A DNA stretch of 17,054 nt from Auxenochlorella pyrenoidosa (Eukaryota; Chlorophyta; Trebouxiophyceae; Chlorellales; Chlorellaceae): the NCBI GenBank assembly GCA_001430745.1, contig KQ482032.1, positions 1,590,451-1,607,504 of the forward strand, in the 5' to 3' direction. A model generated the notes under the pieces. That model was not told the DNA's origin. It searched no databases and saw only the letters and a list, made by a program, of their open reading frames with translations. Shown here piece after piece: positions 8,277 to 16,250 of this stretch (its first letter is position 1; the number at the start of each line of letters is the position of its first letter). The position numbers and the translations under genes are program-made.

Positions 8277-10228
8277 CTAGCGCGCCCCCCGCAGCCGCAG
8301 CTCCCACAGCTCAAGGTACTGGCTGCGCTCGTAGGGGAAGAGGCGCTGCGGGATTCCCTCCACTTCCAGCCGTCTGCCAACCAGGGGAAAGGCCGCTGCA
8401 TGCCGGACCGCCGGCGCTGCCGGCAAACCGCCGGCCTTGGCGGCAGGCTCGCCCGCTGCTGCTGGACCGGCTGCGCTGCCGGGGCCATCCTGGCGGCCTT
8501 CAAAACAGCTGCCCTGCTCCTGCTGCTGCTGCGGCGGCGGCGGCGGCGGCGGCGGCTCCTGCTGCTGCCATTTCTCTGTGCCACCCTCCTCAAAGAGCGT
8601 CTGCCAGTAGTCAAAGGCCGGCGCCCGCTCCGCGGCGTCGCGCAGCGTGAAGACGATGCGCCGCTCCAGCGCCACCAGCAGGCGCGGGCTGCGCCCGCTG
8701 TGCCGCTCCGCGTACTGCATGAGCAGGAGCGCGCTGCGAGGAGACAAGAGGGCAGCAGGGGGCCGTGTAGCGGGCCCGCTTGGCTTGTTTGGGCTTCGAG
8801 TCTGCCCAACCGCAGCGGGACTTGCGACACAGACCCGACACAGCAACGAGGGTCCACTTCGGATTGCACAAGCAGGGCAGCGCTTGTGCGTGCTGCTTGC
8901 CAGCTGCACACACTGCGAGGCTGTGCAGCGGGGCAGGCAGCCAAAACCGCTCACCCACCCCGCCCCCACCAGCGCATCAGGCCCTCTGTCAGCGTGTCCT
9001 CGTAAACGGGGTCGGCAGCCAGCAGCAGGTCCAGGCGCAACAGGTCTGACAGGTCACCTGCCCGCCACGCAAATGCGCTGTCGACGCCTGCCGCAGCCGC
9101 GTCCGCTGCCAAGCCCGGGCACGCTGGCCCGGCGCCACTGTGCAGGCTGCCGGCCTGCTCCTGCTGCTGCGGGCCGGCCGGGGGTGTTGCTGCCGCGCAG
9201 GCGTCTGCACCAGCTGCCCCCGGCGGCAGCAGCCAGTCGGGAGGGTCAAGCCAGTCTAGCTGGCGCACTGCCACCCTGGCACTGGCCTCGTCGCTGTTGC
9301 CAGGCAGGCTGCTGCTGGTGCCGGCGCCGCAGCTGGGATGCGCAGGCTGCGGCAGTGGCCCGGGCGGATGGCGGCTCAGGTGGCGCTCGGCATTGCGCTG
9401 GCAGTTGGACAGCACTGCCCCTCCAACATCTGCGGGATGGTACGTGGCACACACAATGGGGTTCAGTGTTCATATCTCAAAGAGCTCCACTCCCACGTCA
9501 CCGATAGATTAAAGTCATTGAGGCATTTGCTGCTGCCCCAGTCACATGCTGCCCTGCCATGGCACCTGTAAGGAACACCCGGCGTGCAACGTTTGCAAGA
9601 ACCAGGCCAGCCAGCCCGGAGCCAGCGCCCAGCTCCAGGGCCGTGATGCCGTGCAGGGGGCTGGCCTGGGCTGCCCCATCACCACCTGCACGCTGCACAT
9701 GCTGCTGCTGCTGCTGCGCCGCCTGCCCCGTGCCGCCTGCTGCGCCCGTTGCGCCTGGCAGGGCGTCAGCCAGGGACAGGATGTAGTCGGCCAGCAGCAG
9801 GGCGCCGCGCCAGACCTGCAGACCCACGCTGCGCAGCGGCGTGGCCAGCGCATGCTGGATGGACACCACTTCCCTGCCATCGGCGTCATGGAAGGCTGTT
9901 GTTGCACCCGCTGCAGTGCAGCTGCCTGGGGAGGGCGGAGCCGGCCGCCTGCAGTCCAGGTGCACCTCGCTGAGCACCAGCTCCTCGGATTCTCGTGGCC
10001 CGGTCTCTCCCCGCTGGCTGTCCTCCGTTGCCGGCCGGCTGGCAGCGGCGGCACGGCGCTCGCGCGGCTATGGCAGCAAGGGCGGTGCGGTAGAGGGTTC
10101 AGCGCGCGGCGCGTCAAGTTGCAATCCGCCCAAAGGCGCTGACCCTGTCGAAGCGACCTCGAGGGCACCATTACCGAGCTCACCCTTCGAGGAACCACGA
10201 CGTCCCCATCTTTGTCGAGGAGGTCCAT
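8277..10228 (-). CDS. METTL22: METTL22-like SAM-dependent protein methyltransferase (~492 aa, 4 exons)
   Basis: Exons: 10228-10184, 10067-9566, 9429-8955 (or 8970), 8733-8277; phases 0, 1 and 2 match at the three junctions. The ATG at 10228 opens MDLLDKDGDVVVPRR, then GTGAGC. The family signature LVLSEVHLDC is at 45-54 and SIQHALATPLRSVGLQ just before VWRGALLLADYIL (100-112). The SAM-binding motif LELGAGSGLAG is at 159-169, splicing restores FLTDVGG (Asp183), VRQLDWL is near 238-243, ADPVYEDTLTEGL near 321-333 and VALERR at 361-366; the end is FPYERSQYLELWELRL. These match human METTL22 in order. The family is the seven-beta-strand METTL21/22 protein-lysine methyltransferases; human METTL22 methylates Kin17. 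Lineage features are low-complexity insertions: poly-Gln near 133-137, a 50-residue Gly/Ala/Pro loop before QLDWL, and a P8-Q4 tract near 401-412. Cytosolic or nuclear location is expected (no targeting peptide). The GTGAGC donor (8954) is stronger than GTGGGG (8969); the latter would remove five residues. Confidence 0.88.
8516..8569. repeat. CTG/CGG trinucleotide tract inside METTL22 exon 4
   Basis: On the plus strand CTG triplets flank about eight CGG/GCG triplets, and CTG triplets follow again. On the coding strand this reads Gln-Gln-Gln-Glu, eight Pro, four Gln, Glu-Gln. It is a slippage-prone microsatellite that adds a disordered linker between the last catalytic strand elements and the conserved C terminus. 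Confidence 0.85.
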
Positions 10229-10465
10229 GCAGCGGTGACTGGAGTTCGATCAGCAAACCGAAGGAGAAGAACAATTCACCGGGCTGTCGATCGCATAGCA
10301 GGTCTGCAACTGCCGCTCCTGTCAGCGCTGTGAGACGAGGCGGGCCCTCGGGCGTCGTGTGGCATCAAGTTTTTTGTTCAGCGTGCGAGGTGATTGCATA
10401 TGCAGATGACAAGGCAGCGTTTCTTCAGTTTTGCTGTATAATTAAAAACGTGCATCTAAAGGCCG
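10229..10465. other. short intergenic region upstream of METTL22
   Basis: Only 237 bp separate the methyltransferase stop from the METTL22 ATG on the same strand, so the METTL22 promoter overlaps the neighbour's 3' UTR. A palindrome TGCATATGCA lies at 10395-10404 and an AT-rich patch (GTATAATTAAAAAC) near 10436-10449. No minus-strand TGTAA was found. Confidence 0.5.
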
Positions 10466-12880
10466 TTAGGGCCAGTAGTGGAGCCGCAGGCCTTTCTGCC
10501 GCAGGTCGCCAAACATCGCCAGCACATCGTTCATCGTGACATTGCCGCCAGTCTGTGCGAAAAAGTGTTGCATGTCCCTGCCCATGGAGAGCAGGGCAGG
10601 ACGAGATCAGCGAGCGCATGGATGTGCTGGCAAAGCGGTGCGTGTCGATGCGCTGGCGCACAAGCTGTGATGTGGCGCACGCCCCTGCCCCCTCCCCCTG
10701 CCACTGCGCATGTGACGCCACACATCCCTGCAGCTCTCAGCCAGAGGGCAAGCGCAGGAATTGGTGCGCCCTCACCTGTGGGTGTAGTGCATCTCGAAAT
10801 GCAGCTCCCCGATAAGCCCGCGCAGCTCTGCATCCGCTGCAATGGACCGCATGAACGGCAGCTCAACCTCTGCTGCATCAATGTCCAGCTTGATGACCTG
10901 GAGGGCAGGGAAGGCATCGCTTATGCGGCATTGTTCGAGTACTTTTAAAGAGTGGTCAGGTGTTATCCTACGGAAACAGGTCCAGCCTGCCACAGAGGCT
11001 TCAGGTATGGCACGGCATGGTGGCGGCCATCCACAGGCAGCGACAACACTGTCTGCCAGCTTGGGAACAAGGCCGCCCTGCCTGGCACGGAGGCTCGGGC
11101 ACACCTCGCGGCAGCAGACCTGCAGGAGGCACCGCTGCCGCTGCAGGGCGTGCTCCCAGCCAACAGCCACAAGCAGCCGGCGGCGCGGCAGCACCCACCA
11201 GGAAGTCGCCCGGCCGCACTCGCTGCCTGATCAGATGGATGGGGTGCTCCGCGCTGGTGGGATCGGCCTGGATGCCCTCGTTCAGGAACTGTTGTGCCGG
11301 TGGTGGTGGTCGTGGTGTGTGTGCAGGTGTGTGTTGTGGGGTGGGTGGGGTGGGTGGGGGGTCAGGGGACAGCAACTGGCGGGTTGATGGGCGGCTGGGC
11401 AGGGCATGCCGGGCCACGTGCCGGTGACCTCACCTAAATCTCCCCCAGGCGGGCTGCACCCGCCTGATGCCAGTGCATGCTAGGCGGAAGCCCGCACAGC
11501 GCTGCAGCTGCGCATTCCCGGCCCGCCTCACATGCAGCCGCAGCTTTGCATCGGCCGGAACCGAGGCCCAGTACTGGTTCAGGTCCATCTGTTTCAGCTC
11601 GTAGGCCCAGATCTCGTCAAATTGCACCCCCAGCTCCGCGTAGCGCTGCATCAGCCAGTGCACGCTCGTTCTGAAGTCGCTGGAGCCAAAATCCATGAGC
11701 AGGGCACGGCCTGCGGGGCAGGGGCCGGCACAAGCCTGGTATGGGGGGCTGGGCCTGGGCGTGCGGCCCGCCATGTGGCACGCGTCCCCTGTGCACAGCG
11801 GGGCAGGCTTGGCAGGCATGGCGGGCCGGGCTCACCCGGGTACAGCTGGCGGAACTGCTGAGGGCTCAGGCCCAGCAGCAGGATGTGGGCCCTGCAGGCG
11901 GGGGAGGCAGGGGCAGCGCATGAGGCCCAGAAACACGTGTTCATGTCAGCACTGAGTCTGCCCATGGATGGATGACACTTTCGGGCACGGCACGCTGGTG
12001 GAAGGGAGGCGTGTTTGGCAGAGCCCACCAGCGCAAGGTGCGCCCCATGACTGAGCACGGGTCATGCAGAATGCGGCTGGCTTGCAGAGCGTGTTTGTTG
12101 CAACTGAGGACTGGTCGCCGGCAGGAGCCCTCCTGCAGCAGTGCCCTACTTGCCTGGACTCGATCTCCACCGTCGAGGACCTATTGCACTGCGGCGCCAG
12201 CGGGTCCCTGCAGCGGCAGCGCGGCACGCCAGGTGGCACGAGCGGGTGGCTCAGGCAAGTGTGCGGGCGCAGTGGCAGTTAACGTGCATACGGTCGCAGC
12301 GCCTCAGCAGGCAGGTCAGGCTCCAACCAGACAGCAATGCTGCTTTGGGTGCCACATGGTGCAGTCACCTGAGGTGGCCCACCAACGGCTCGATGGGTGT
12401 TGTGATGCCGCTGCCCGGGAACTCAAAGTGCGAGAAAATGTCAGCCGGCAGCCCCTGGGGCCCAGGCACGCTGCTTGGGTTGCTGCGGGCGCTTGCGCCA
12501 CCTTGCCAGGCGGCCACGCCTGCCAGCCAGCCCTGAACCTGCTTGCCGCGTGCTGCCATCCACTCGCAGACAGCACCTGGTCGTTCCACCATCTCCTTGC
12601 TTGCGGCTGCCATCCACTCTTGCTCCCACGCAGATGGGAAGTAAGCAGCTGGCTCTGGAGGTTGCTGCTGTCTAATGTATTCTGGCAAAACGCTCCACAG
12701 AATGGCGCCAGCTGCGCTGCTAGCAGGCCTGCGCATCGTCAGCGCGCAGTGCGCGCAGCCCTGCTGCTGGCCAAGCATCCATGCAAGCAGCAGCGCGGCT
12801 GGGAGTGCAATGCTGATGGCCAGCAACCGGCACCAGCTCGCGCGCCAGTTGCCTGGGCCTGCCTTTGAGTTGTTCTTCAT
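10466..12880 (-). CDS. type II membrane FkbM-like SAM methyltransferase (374 aa, 7 exons)
   Basis: Exons: 12880-12369, 12207-12154, 11891-11836, 11710-11532, 11288-11199, 10897-10776, 10577-10466; total 1125 nt with all phases matching. The ATG at 12880 (MKNNSKAGPGNWRASW) precedes a single hydrophobic segment at about 17-37, so a short cytosolic tail and a lumenal catalytic domain are likely (Golgi/ER type II). Splicing yields PLVGHLRDPLAPQCN, then RAHILLLGLSPQQFRQLYPG, RALLMDFGSSDF (214-220, SAM-binding motif I position), IWAYELKQMD (second acidic strand), RVRPGDFLVIKLDID (298-304, the FkbM-like 'KiDiE' strand), HFEMHYTHRDM and the C terminus GLRLHYWP. FkbM-type enzymes methylate sugar hydroxyls, but related membrane families are uncharacterised, so the substrate is not known. 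Intron 2 is GC-AG with an ideal AG|GCAAGT donor. The model is strong and the assignment to a SAM methyltransferase fold is good; the acceptor molecule is inference. Confidence 0.82.
11337..11368 (+). other. G-rich tract with G-quadruplex potential in intron 4 (antisense strand)
   Basis: On the plus strand at least six runs of three or more G are separated by one to three bases. This is opposite the coding strand, where it forms a C-rich, CA-rich polypyrimidine run leading into the AACAG acceptor at 11289-11290. Confidence 0.6.
11892..12153 (-). other. GC-AG intron in the FkbM-like methyltransferase gene
   Basis: Donor GAGTCCAG|GCAAGTAG is the perfect consensus for a GC donor; the acceptor is CCGCCTGCAG. 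Splicing AG|G restores Arg and keeps VEIES joined to RAHILLLGL in frame. No GT donor nearby keeps this phase. Confidence 0.75.
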
Positions 12881-12983
12881 TTCCGCCTGCACGTGAAGCT
12901 GGAATAAATGGAATGTGTTGTGACCAGGTGCCGGCAGGCGAACTGGCGGCAGCGGCACGACGGGACAGAGCTCACTGTGTCAA

Positions 12984-13029
12984 GACCACCAAGCCTCTTC
13001 TTTTGCCCGAAAGTAGAGGCTTGGTGGTC
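12984..13029. repeat. near-perfect 20-bp-stem hairpin
   Basis: Arms GACCACCAAGCCTCT (12984-12998) and its exact reverse complement (13015-13029) enclose 16 bases. After one T-T mismatch, CTTT pairs with AAAG (13000-13003 with 13010-13013), leaving a loop of about six bases. The flanks do not extend the pairing. It lies 104-149 nt upstream of the minus-strand methyltransferase ATG. Confidence 0.9.
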
Positions 13030-13030
13030 A

Positions 13031-13038
13031 TTTCTATA
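13031..13038 (-). promoter_or_regulatory. TATA-like box for the FkbM-like methyltransferase
   Basis: The minus strand reads TGTATAGAAA immediately upstream, in the direction of transcription, of the hairpin. A start site about 30 nt further on would fall inside the hairpin and give a 5' UTR of about 125 nt. Spacing supports it, but the motif is imperfect. Confidence 0.3.
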
Positions 13039-13267
13039 CAACCTCACAGGGCAGGAGAGGGAGGCTGGTTGCCAGGAGGCGGCACACGCCGGAACCCGCG
13101 CGGTGCTGTAACAGGGGTTAAGTTTGCTGACAGTAACTGACGAAGCTCACAGTCACGAACGAAACGCAAGAGGCCTGGAGAGCCTGCCAACGCAGCTAGT
13201 GCGAGCTCTGGACGGGTCACTTGGACAGGCTTCTGCCTTCTAGCCGCTCCAGGGCCGCTCTACCGCA

Positions 13268-13273
13268 TATAAA
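13268..13273 (+). promoter_or_regulatory. TATA box (TATAAA)
   Basis: CCGCATATAAACAGC carries an exact TATAAA 45-50 nt upstream of an ATG at 13318. It may drive the possible small plus-strand gene there, or a transcript reaching the uridine phosphorylase gene, whose ATG is 1 kb away. Confidence 0.35.
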
Positions 13274-13317
13274 CAGCTACGATGTTTGACCTATACTAAG
13301 GGTATCTGCGTGAAACA

Positions 13318-13788
13318 TGTCGGCGGTTCTTTTGCTGTTGAGGCCGGCAGCTCATGCCGCCGTCTGTGCTCGTGCAAGTTCCACCGGTTCATCCACGGCC
13401 GTCGCACATCCCTTGAGCTCTCACACATCAGAAAGTATGTTTCGATATTGCAAGTTGAGCGAGGCGGAAGCTCATTGTAAACGTGAGCACACGCGAGCAT
13501 GAGATGGCGCAGACGCAGATCCATGCAATGAGCAGCATGCTTGGGCAGCCTGGATGTGCTCTCAGCGCCTGGTGCCACCACAAAATTAGGCACCACACAC
13601 CGTCCGGTTTACTTGTCTCTCAGCAATCAGACATTCAATGCGCACCCTAGTCCTCCCACATATTTGCAGTCGCGGCTTGTTGGCACGTAGCACGTCTGCC
13701 CGTAAGTGCCGGCCGCTTTCTGAAACAGAGGAGGAGGTAAACAGCAGGTGGCCAAACCGTCTCCCATGAAGCAGAAAATGCATGCCTA
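13318..13788 (+). CDS. possible small plus-strand gene with targeting-like N terminus (speculative)
   Basis: An ATG at 13318 follows TATAAA by 45 nt and opens MSAVLLLLRPAAHAAVCARA, which looks like a mitochondrial presequence. Unspliced, the frame stops at about 13502 (61 residues). A GTATGT donor at about 13435 with a strong pyrimidine-rich acceptor (TTGTCTCTCAG, about 13623) would keep a frame open to a TGA at about 13770. Codon use lacks the strong GC3 bias of the supported genes, and no family is recognised. A different donor (GTAAGT near 13700) could lead to yet another exon near 13990-14160. Treat it as a candidate only. Confidence 0.2.
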
Positions 13789-14170
13789 GCGGCAGACTCT
13801 GCGGGCAAGCTGCAAGCCTGTCAAACATGCGCGCTGGCGACAGGGCTCCGCCGTGGCGGCAGCTGCCGACAGCAGGCGACAGGGGCGGCACTTGCCCAAC
13901 CGCGGTCGCTATCAGCCCGTATGCTCCAGCTGAGCATGCGGGTAACATGAGGGGTGCCTGTGCCTCTCTCGTTGCCCACACTTGCTTCAGCTCGATTTCG
14001 GCAATCGCTGGCTGGAGAAGTTTTCGATCCACAGACGGCTCCGAAGAGGGGAAGCAGTAGGCGGGAGAAGGCTTCTCCTCCGAGGCCAGCTCAGCACTCT
14101 GCCGAAAGAGACGTCCTGTCGCGACTGACGATCGAGATCGCAAGGAAGTCCCATTGTTGATTGCGAGCAC
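13586..14170 (-). CDS. hypothetical single-exon ORF, 194 aa (doubtful)
   Basis: An uninterrupted minus-strand frame from MLAINNGTSLRSR to NRTVCGA. It has no recognisable domain, no strong GC3 bias and no clear membrane segment. It overlaps the competing plus-strand model and lies in the region that should carry the uridine phosphorylase promoter. A 585-base open frame is moderately unusual in DNA of this composition, so it is recorded, but it is more likely non-coding. Confidence 0.15.
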   Translation of the reverse strand: MLAINNGTSLRSRSSVATGRLFRQSAELASEEKPSPAYCFPSSEPSVDRKLLQPAIAEIELKQVWATREAQAPLMLPACSAGAYGLIATAVGQVPPLSPAVGSCRHGGALSPARMFDRLAACPQSLPLGMHFLLHGRRFGHLLFTSSSVSESGRHLRADVLRANKPRLQICGRTRVRIECLIAERQVNRTVCGA

Positions 14171-14277
14171 AGCTCCACGTTACTTTAGTCCTCGAAAGCG
14201 GTGCGGCGGTTTTCCGCTGACCGCCATCGCGAGCGTTCGCAAGTGCTTAGATGTACTGTACGCATTCGGTAGACGGC

Positions 14278-16250
14278 ATGGCAGCACAGCCAGGGGCTGC
14301 AGCGGTCCTGGCACCTAGTTTGCAGGCGCCCTGCCGGCTTGCAGCAAGGCGGGGGCCCCAGCGCTTGGAAAGAGCACGGTAGGCCTCGCTGAATGGTGAC
14401 AGCAGGAGAAAGTCTGCCGCCTTTGTAAAGCAAGCTGCCGCTGCTGCTCCCCCGCCCTCCTTACCCTACCCGGCCGCCGCACGAATGCTGCTAGTCCCAG
14501 GTTCCCACAATCCTGTGCGCTGTCTGCGCATGCAGGAATCGAGGCGTGTCACAACGTTTGCATGCGCGCGCTGACGCGGGCGCCCCCTCTGGCAGCGTCG
14601 CCGGTGGCACGGTCCTGCGGCCGCGCAAGACCGACATTACCGATGCAAATTTCCCGGTGGATGCCGACGGCCGCACCTACCACCTGGGCACGCGGCGCGG
14701 CGAGGTGGCCAACCGCATCCTGTCGGTGGGCTCTGAGAAGCGGGCGCTCATGCTGGCAGAATACCTGCAGCCGCCAGCGCCCGGCCGCGGCCTCTTCATG
14801 CTGGAGAGCAGCCGAGGGTTCCTGACCATCACAGGTGCGCCACCGCTCAGGGTCTGCCCACGGCAGCTTCTGCATCTGCCCTGCACCCTGCCTCGCGGCG
14901 CACATGAGACTTTCATGCCGTTGATGTGCAGGCCGCTACATGGATGTGCCCGTCTCGATCATCGTTACGCACATGGGACTCGCCAACGCAGACTTTGTGG
15001 TCCGGGAGAGCAGGTGGGGTCATGCCAAGTCTCTGCAATCTGCCTGGACTCCTCAGCCCTCCACCTCGTATCTTTCAGAGCCAGCAGGCACACAATTATC
15101 CTCTTTCCTCGGCCTGCCCGCCTGTGCCCCGGCCCGCCACCCCTCCGGGCCGCAGGGCGGTGGTGGACGGCGAGATGGCCTTTGTCCGGCTGGGCACGTG
15201 CGGCGCGCTGCAGCCGCCCGCCCGGCTGGGCTCGCTGGTGGTGTCCGACCCGGGGGCCATCCTCATCCGTCGCAACCCCGACGCGTTTGGCGCCGAGGGC
15301 GAGGCGCTGGGCCTGCCGCCCTACACCTTCAGCCAGCCCATCCCCTCGGACCCGGTGCTCAGCCTGGCACTGCAGCTGGAGGCGGCGCGCCTGCTGGGGC
15401 CAGAGGGCGTGTGCAGCGGGCTCAACGCCACGGCGGACTCGTTCTACTGCAGCCAGGGCAGGTGGGCGGCGGTTCACGGGCCGCGCAGGCTGGGCTGCTG
15501 GGCTGGTGCTCTGCATGCGGCTGGCTGCCCCCAGGGTGCCAGCCGCCGCTGCAGGCCAAGCGGCTCCAGCACGTTCCCCGCCTGACGCCTCTGCGCTGGC
15601 CCGCCCCTGCCCTGCTGCAGGCAGTCGGCCTGGTTTGACGACCGCAACGACACGCTGCTGGCCGACCTGCTGGCGCACCAGCCATCCACCGTCACGCTGG
15701 AGATGGAGACGGCGCAGCTGCTGGACCTGGCGCGCTGCAGCCGCGGCAGCATCCGCGCATCGGCAGGGGTCATAGTGCTGGCAGACAGGTGGGGCCGGCG
15801 CTGGAGCACGGGCATGCCATGGGCAGTGCGCACCACGTGGCATTGGGCGTGGGTGGTGCAGCCGGGCAAACCAGCTCCTGTAGTGTGAGGGCGGTCGCCC
15901 GGCCCACCATGTTTCGGGTGGGTGCCACTTCTGCCGGCCAGCTCTGCAAGCCACCTGCTGGGACGCCTGGTTGCGTGGCCGCAGGCAGAGCAACGACTTC
16001 CTTGGAGCAGAGCGAATAGAGCAGTTGGAGCGGCTGGCAGGGCAGGTGCGCCAGGGCATGCCAGACGACCCCACCTGCCTCCTGCCGGCAGAGTGCTCCG
16101 TGTGGGGCCCGTGCGCCTTGCTTCCAGCTGCCAACTGACCCGCCCTGTCTGTTCCCGCAGGCCTGCCTCGCAGCACTGGCGCGCACTCAGCTGGAGGATG
16201 CCTGGGGAGCGCACAACGGCTCGGGACCGCCGGTGTGGCACCACTGCTGA
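14278..16250 (+). CDS. uridine phosphorylase, organelle-targeting-like N terminus (368 aa, 7 exons)
   Basis: Exons: 14278-14378, 14536-14834, 14932-15013, 15156-15461, 15621-15788, 15985-16045, 16161-16250; total 1107 nt with all phases matching. The enzyme cleaves uridine with phosphate to uracil and ribose-1-phosphate (pyrimidine salvage/catabolism). Motifs of the nucleoside phosphorylase-I family are in order. Phosphate loop SVGSEKR has Gly99 and Arg103; GRYMDVPVSIIVTHMG follows. FVRLGTCGAL has Arg172 and Thr175 (phosphate), and CSQGR has Gln261 and Arg263, the Gln-x-Arg pair that reads uracil. LEMET has Glu290-Met-Glu292 for ribose. The first exon ATG opens MAAQPGAAAVLAPSLQAPCR, rich in Ala, Arg and Ser with no acid before Glu31, so plastid or mitochondrial import is likely. 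The start is chosen because its phase-2 donor (GTAGGC, 14379) matches the CATGCAG acceptor at 14535. Confidence is high in the enzyme and moderate in exon 1. Confidence 0.9.

Larger units (their letters stand above)
12881..14277. other. divergent intergenic region, 1.4 kb, lower GC
   Basis: This lies between the divergently transcribed methyltransferase and uridine phosphorylase, so it should hold both promoters. It contains a strong hairpin (12984-13029), a minus-strand TATA-like box (13031-13038), a plus-strand CATATAAAC box (13267-13274), a plus-strand TGTAA at 13476-13480 and two competing ORF models without the local codon bias. The part from about 13100 to 14270 has clearly lower GC than the genes. 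Confidence 0.55.

Noticed and set aside
8232..9507. Plus-strand open frames of 257 and 286 codons opposite METTL22
   Set aside because: They run antisense to conserved METTL22 motifs and have no recognisable domain.
14192..14232. GC-rich inverted repeats (GGCGGT...ACCGCC) upstream of uridine phosphorylase
   Set aside because: Arms are only six bases in GC-rich DNA, so they are expected by chance.
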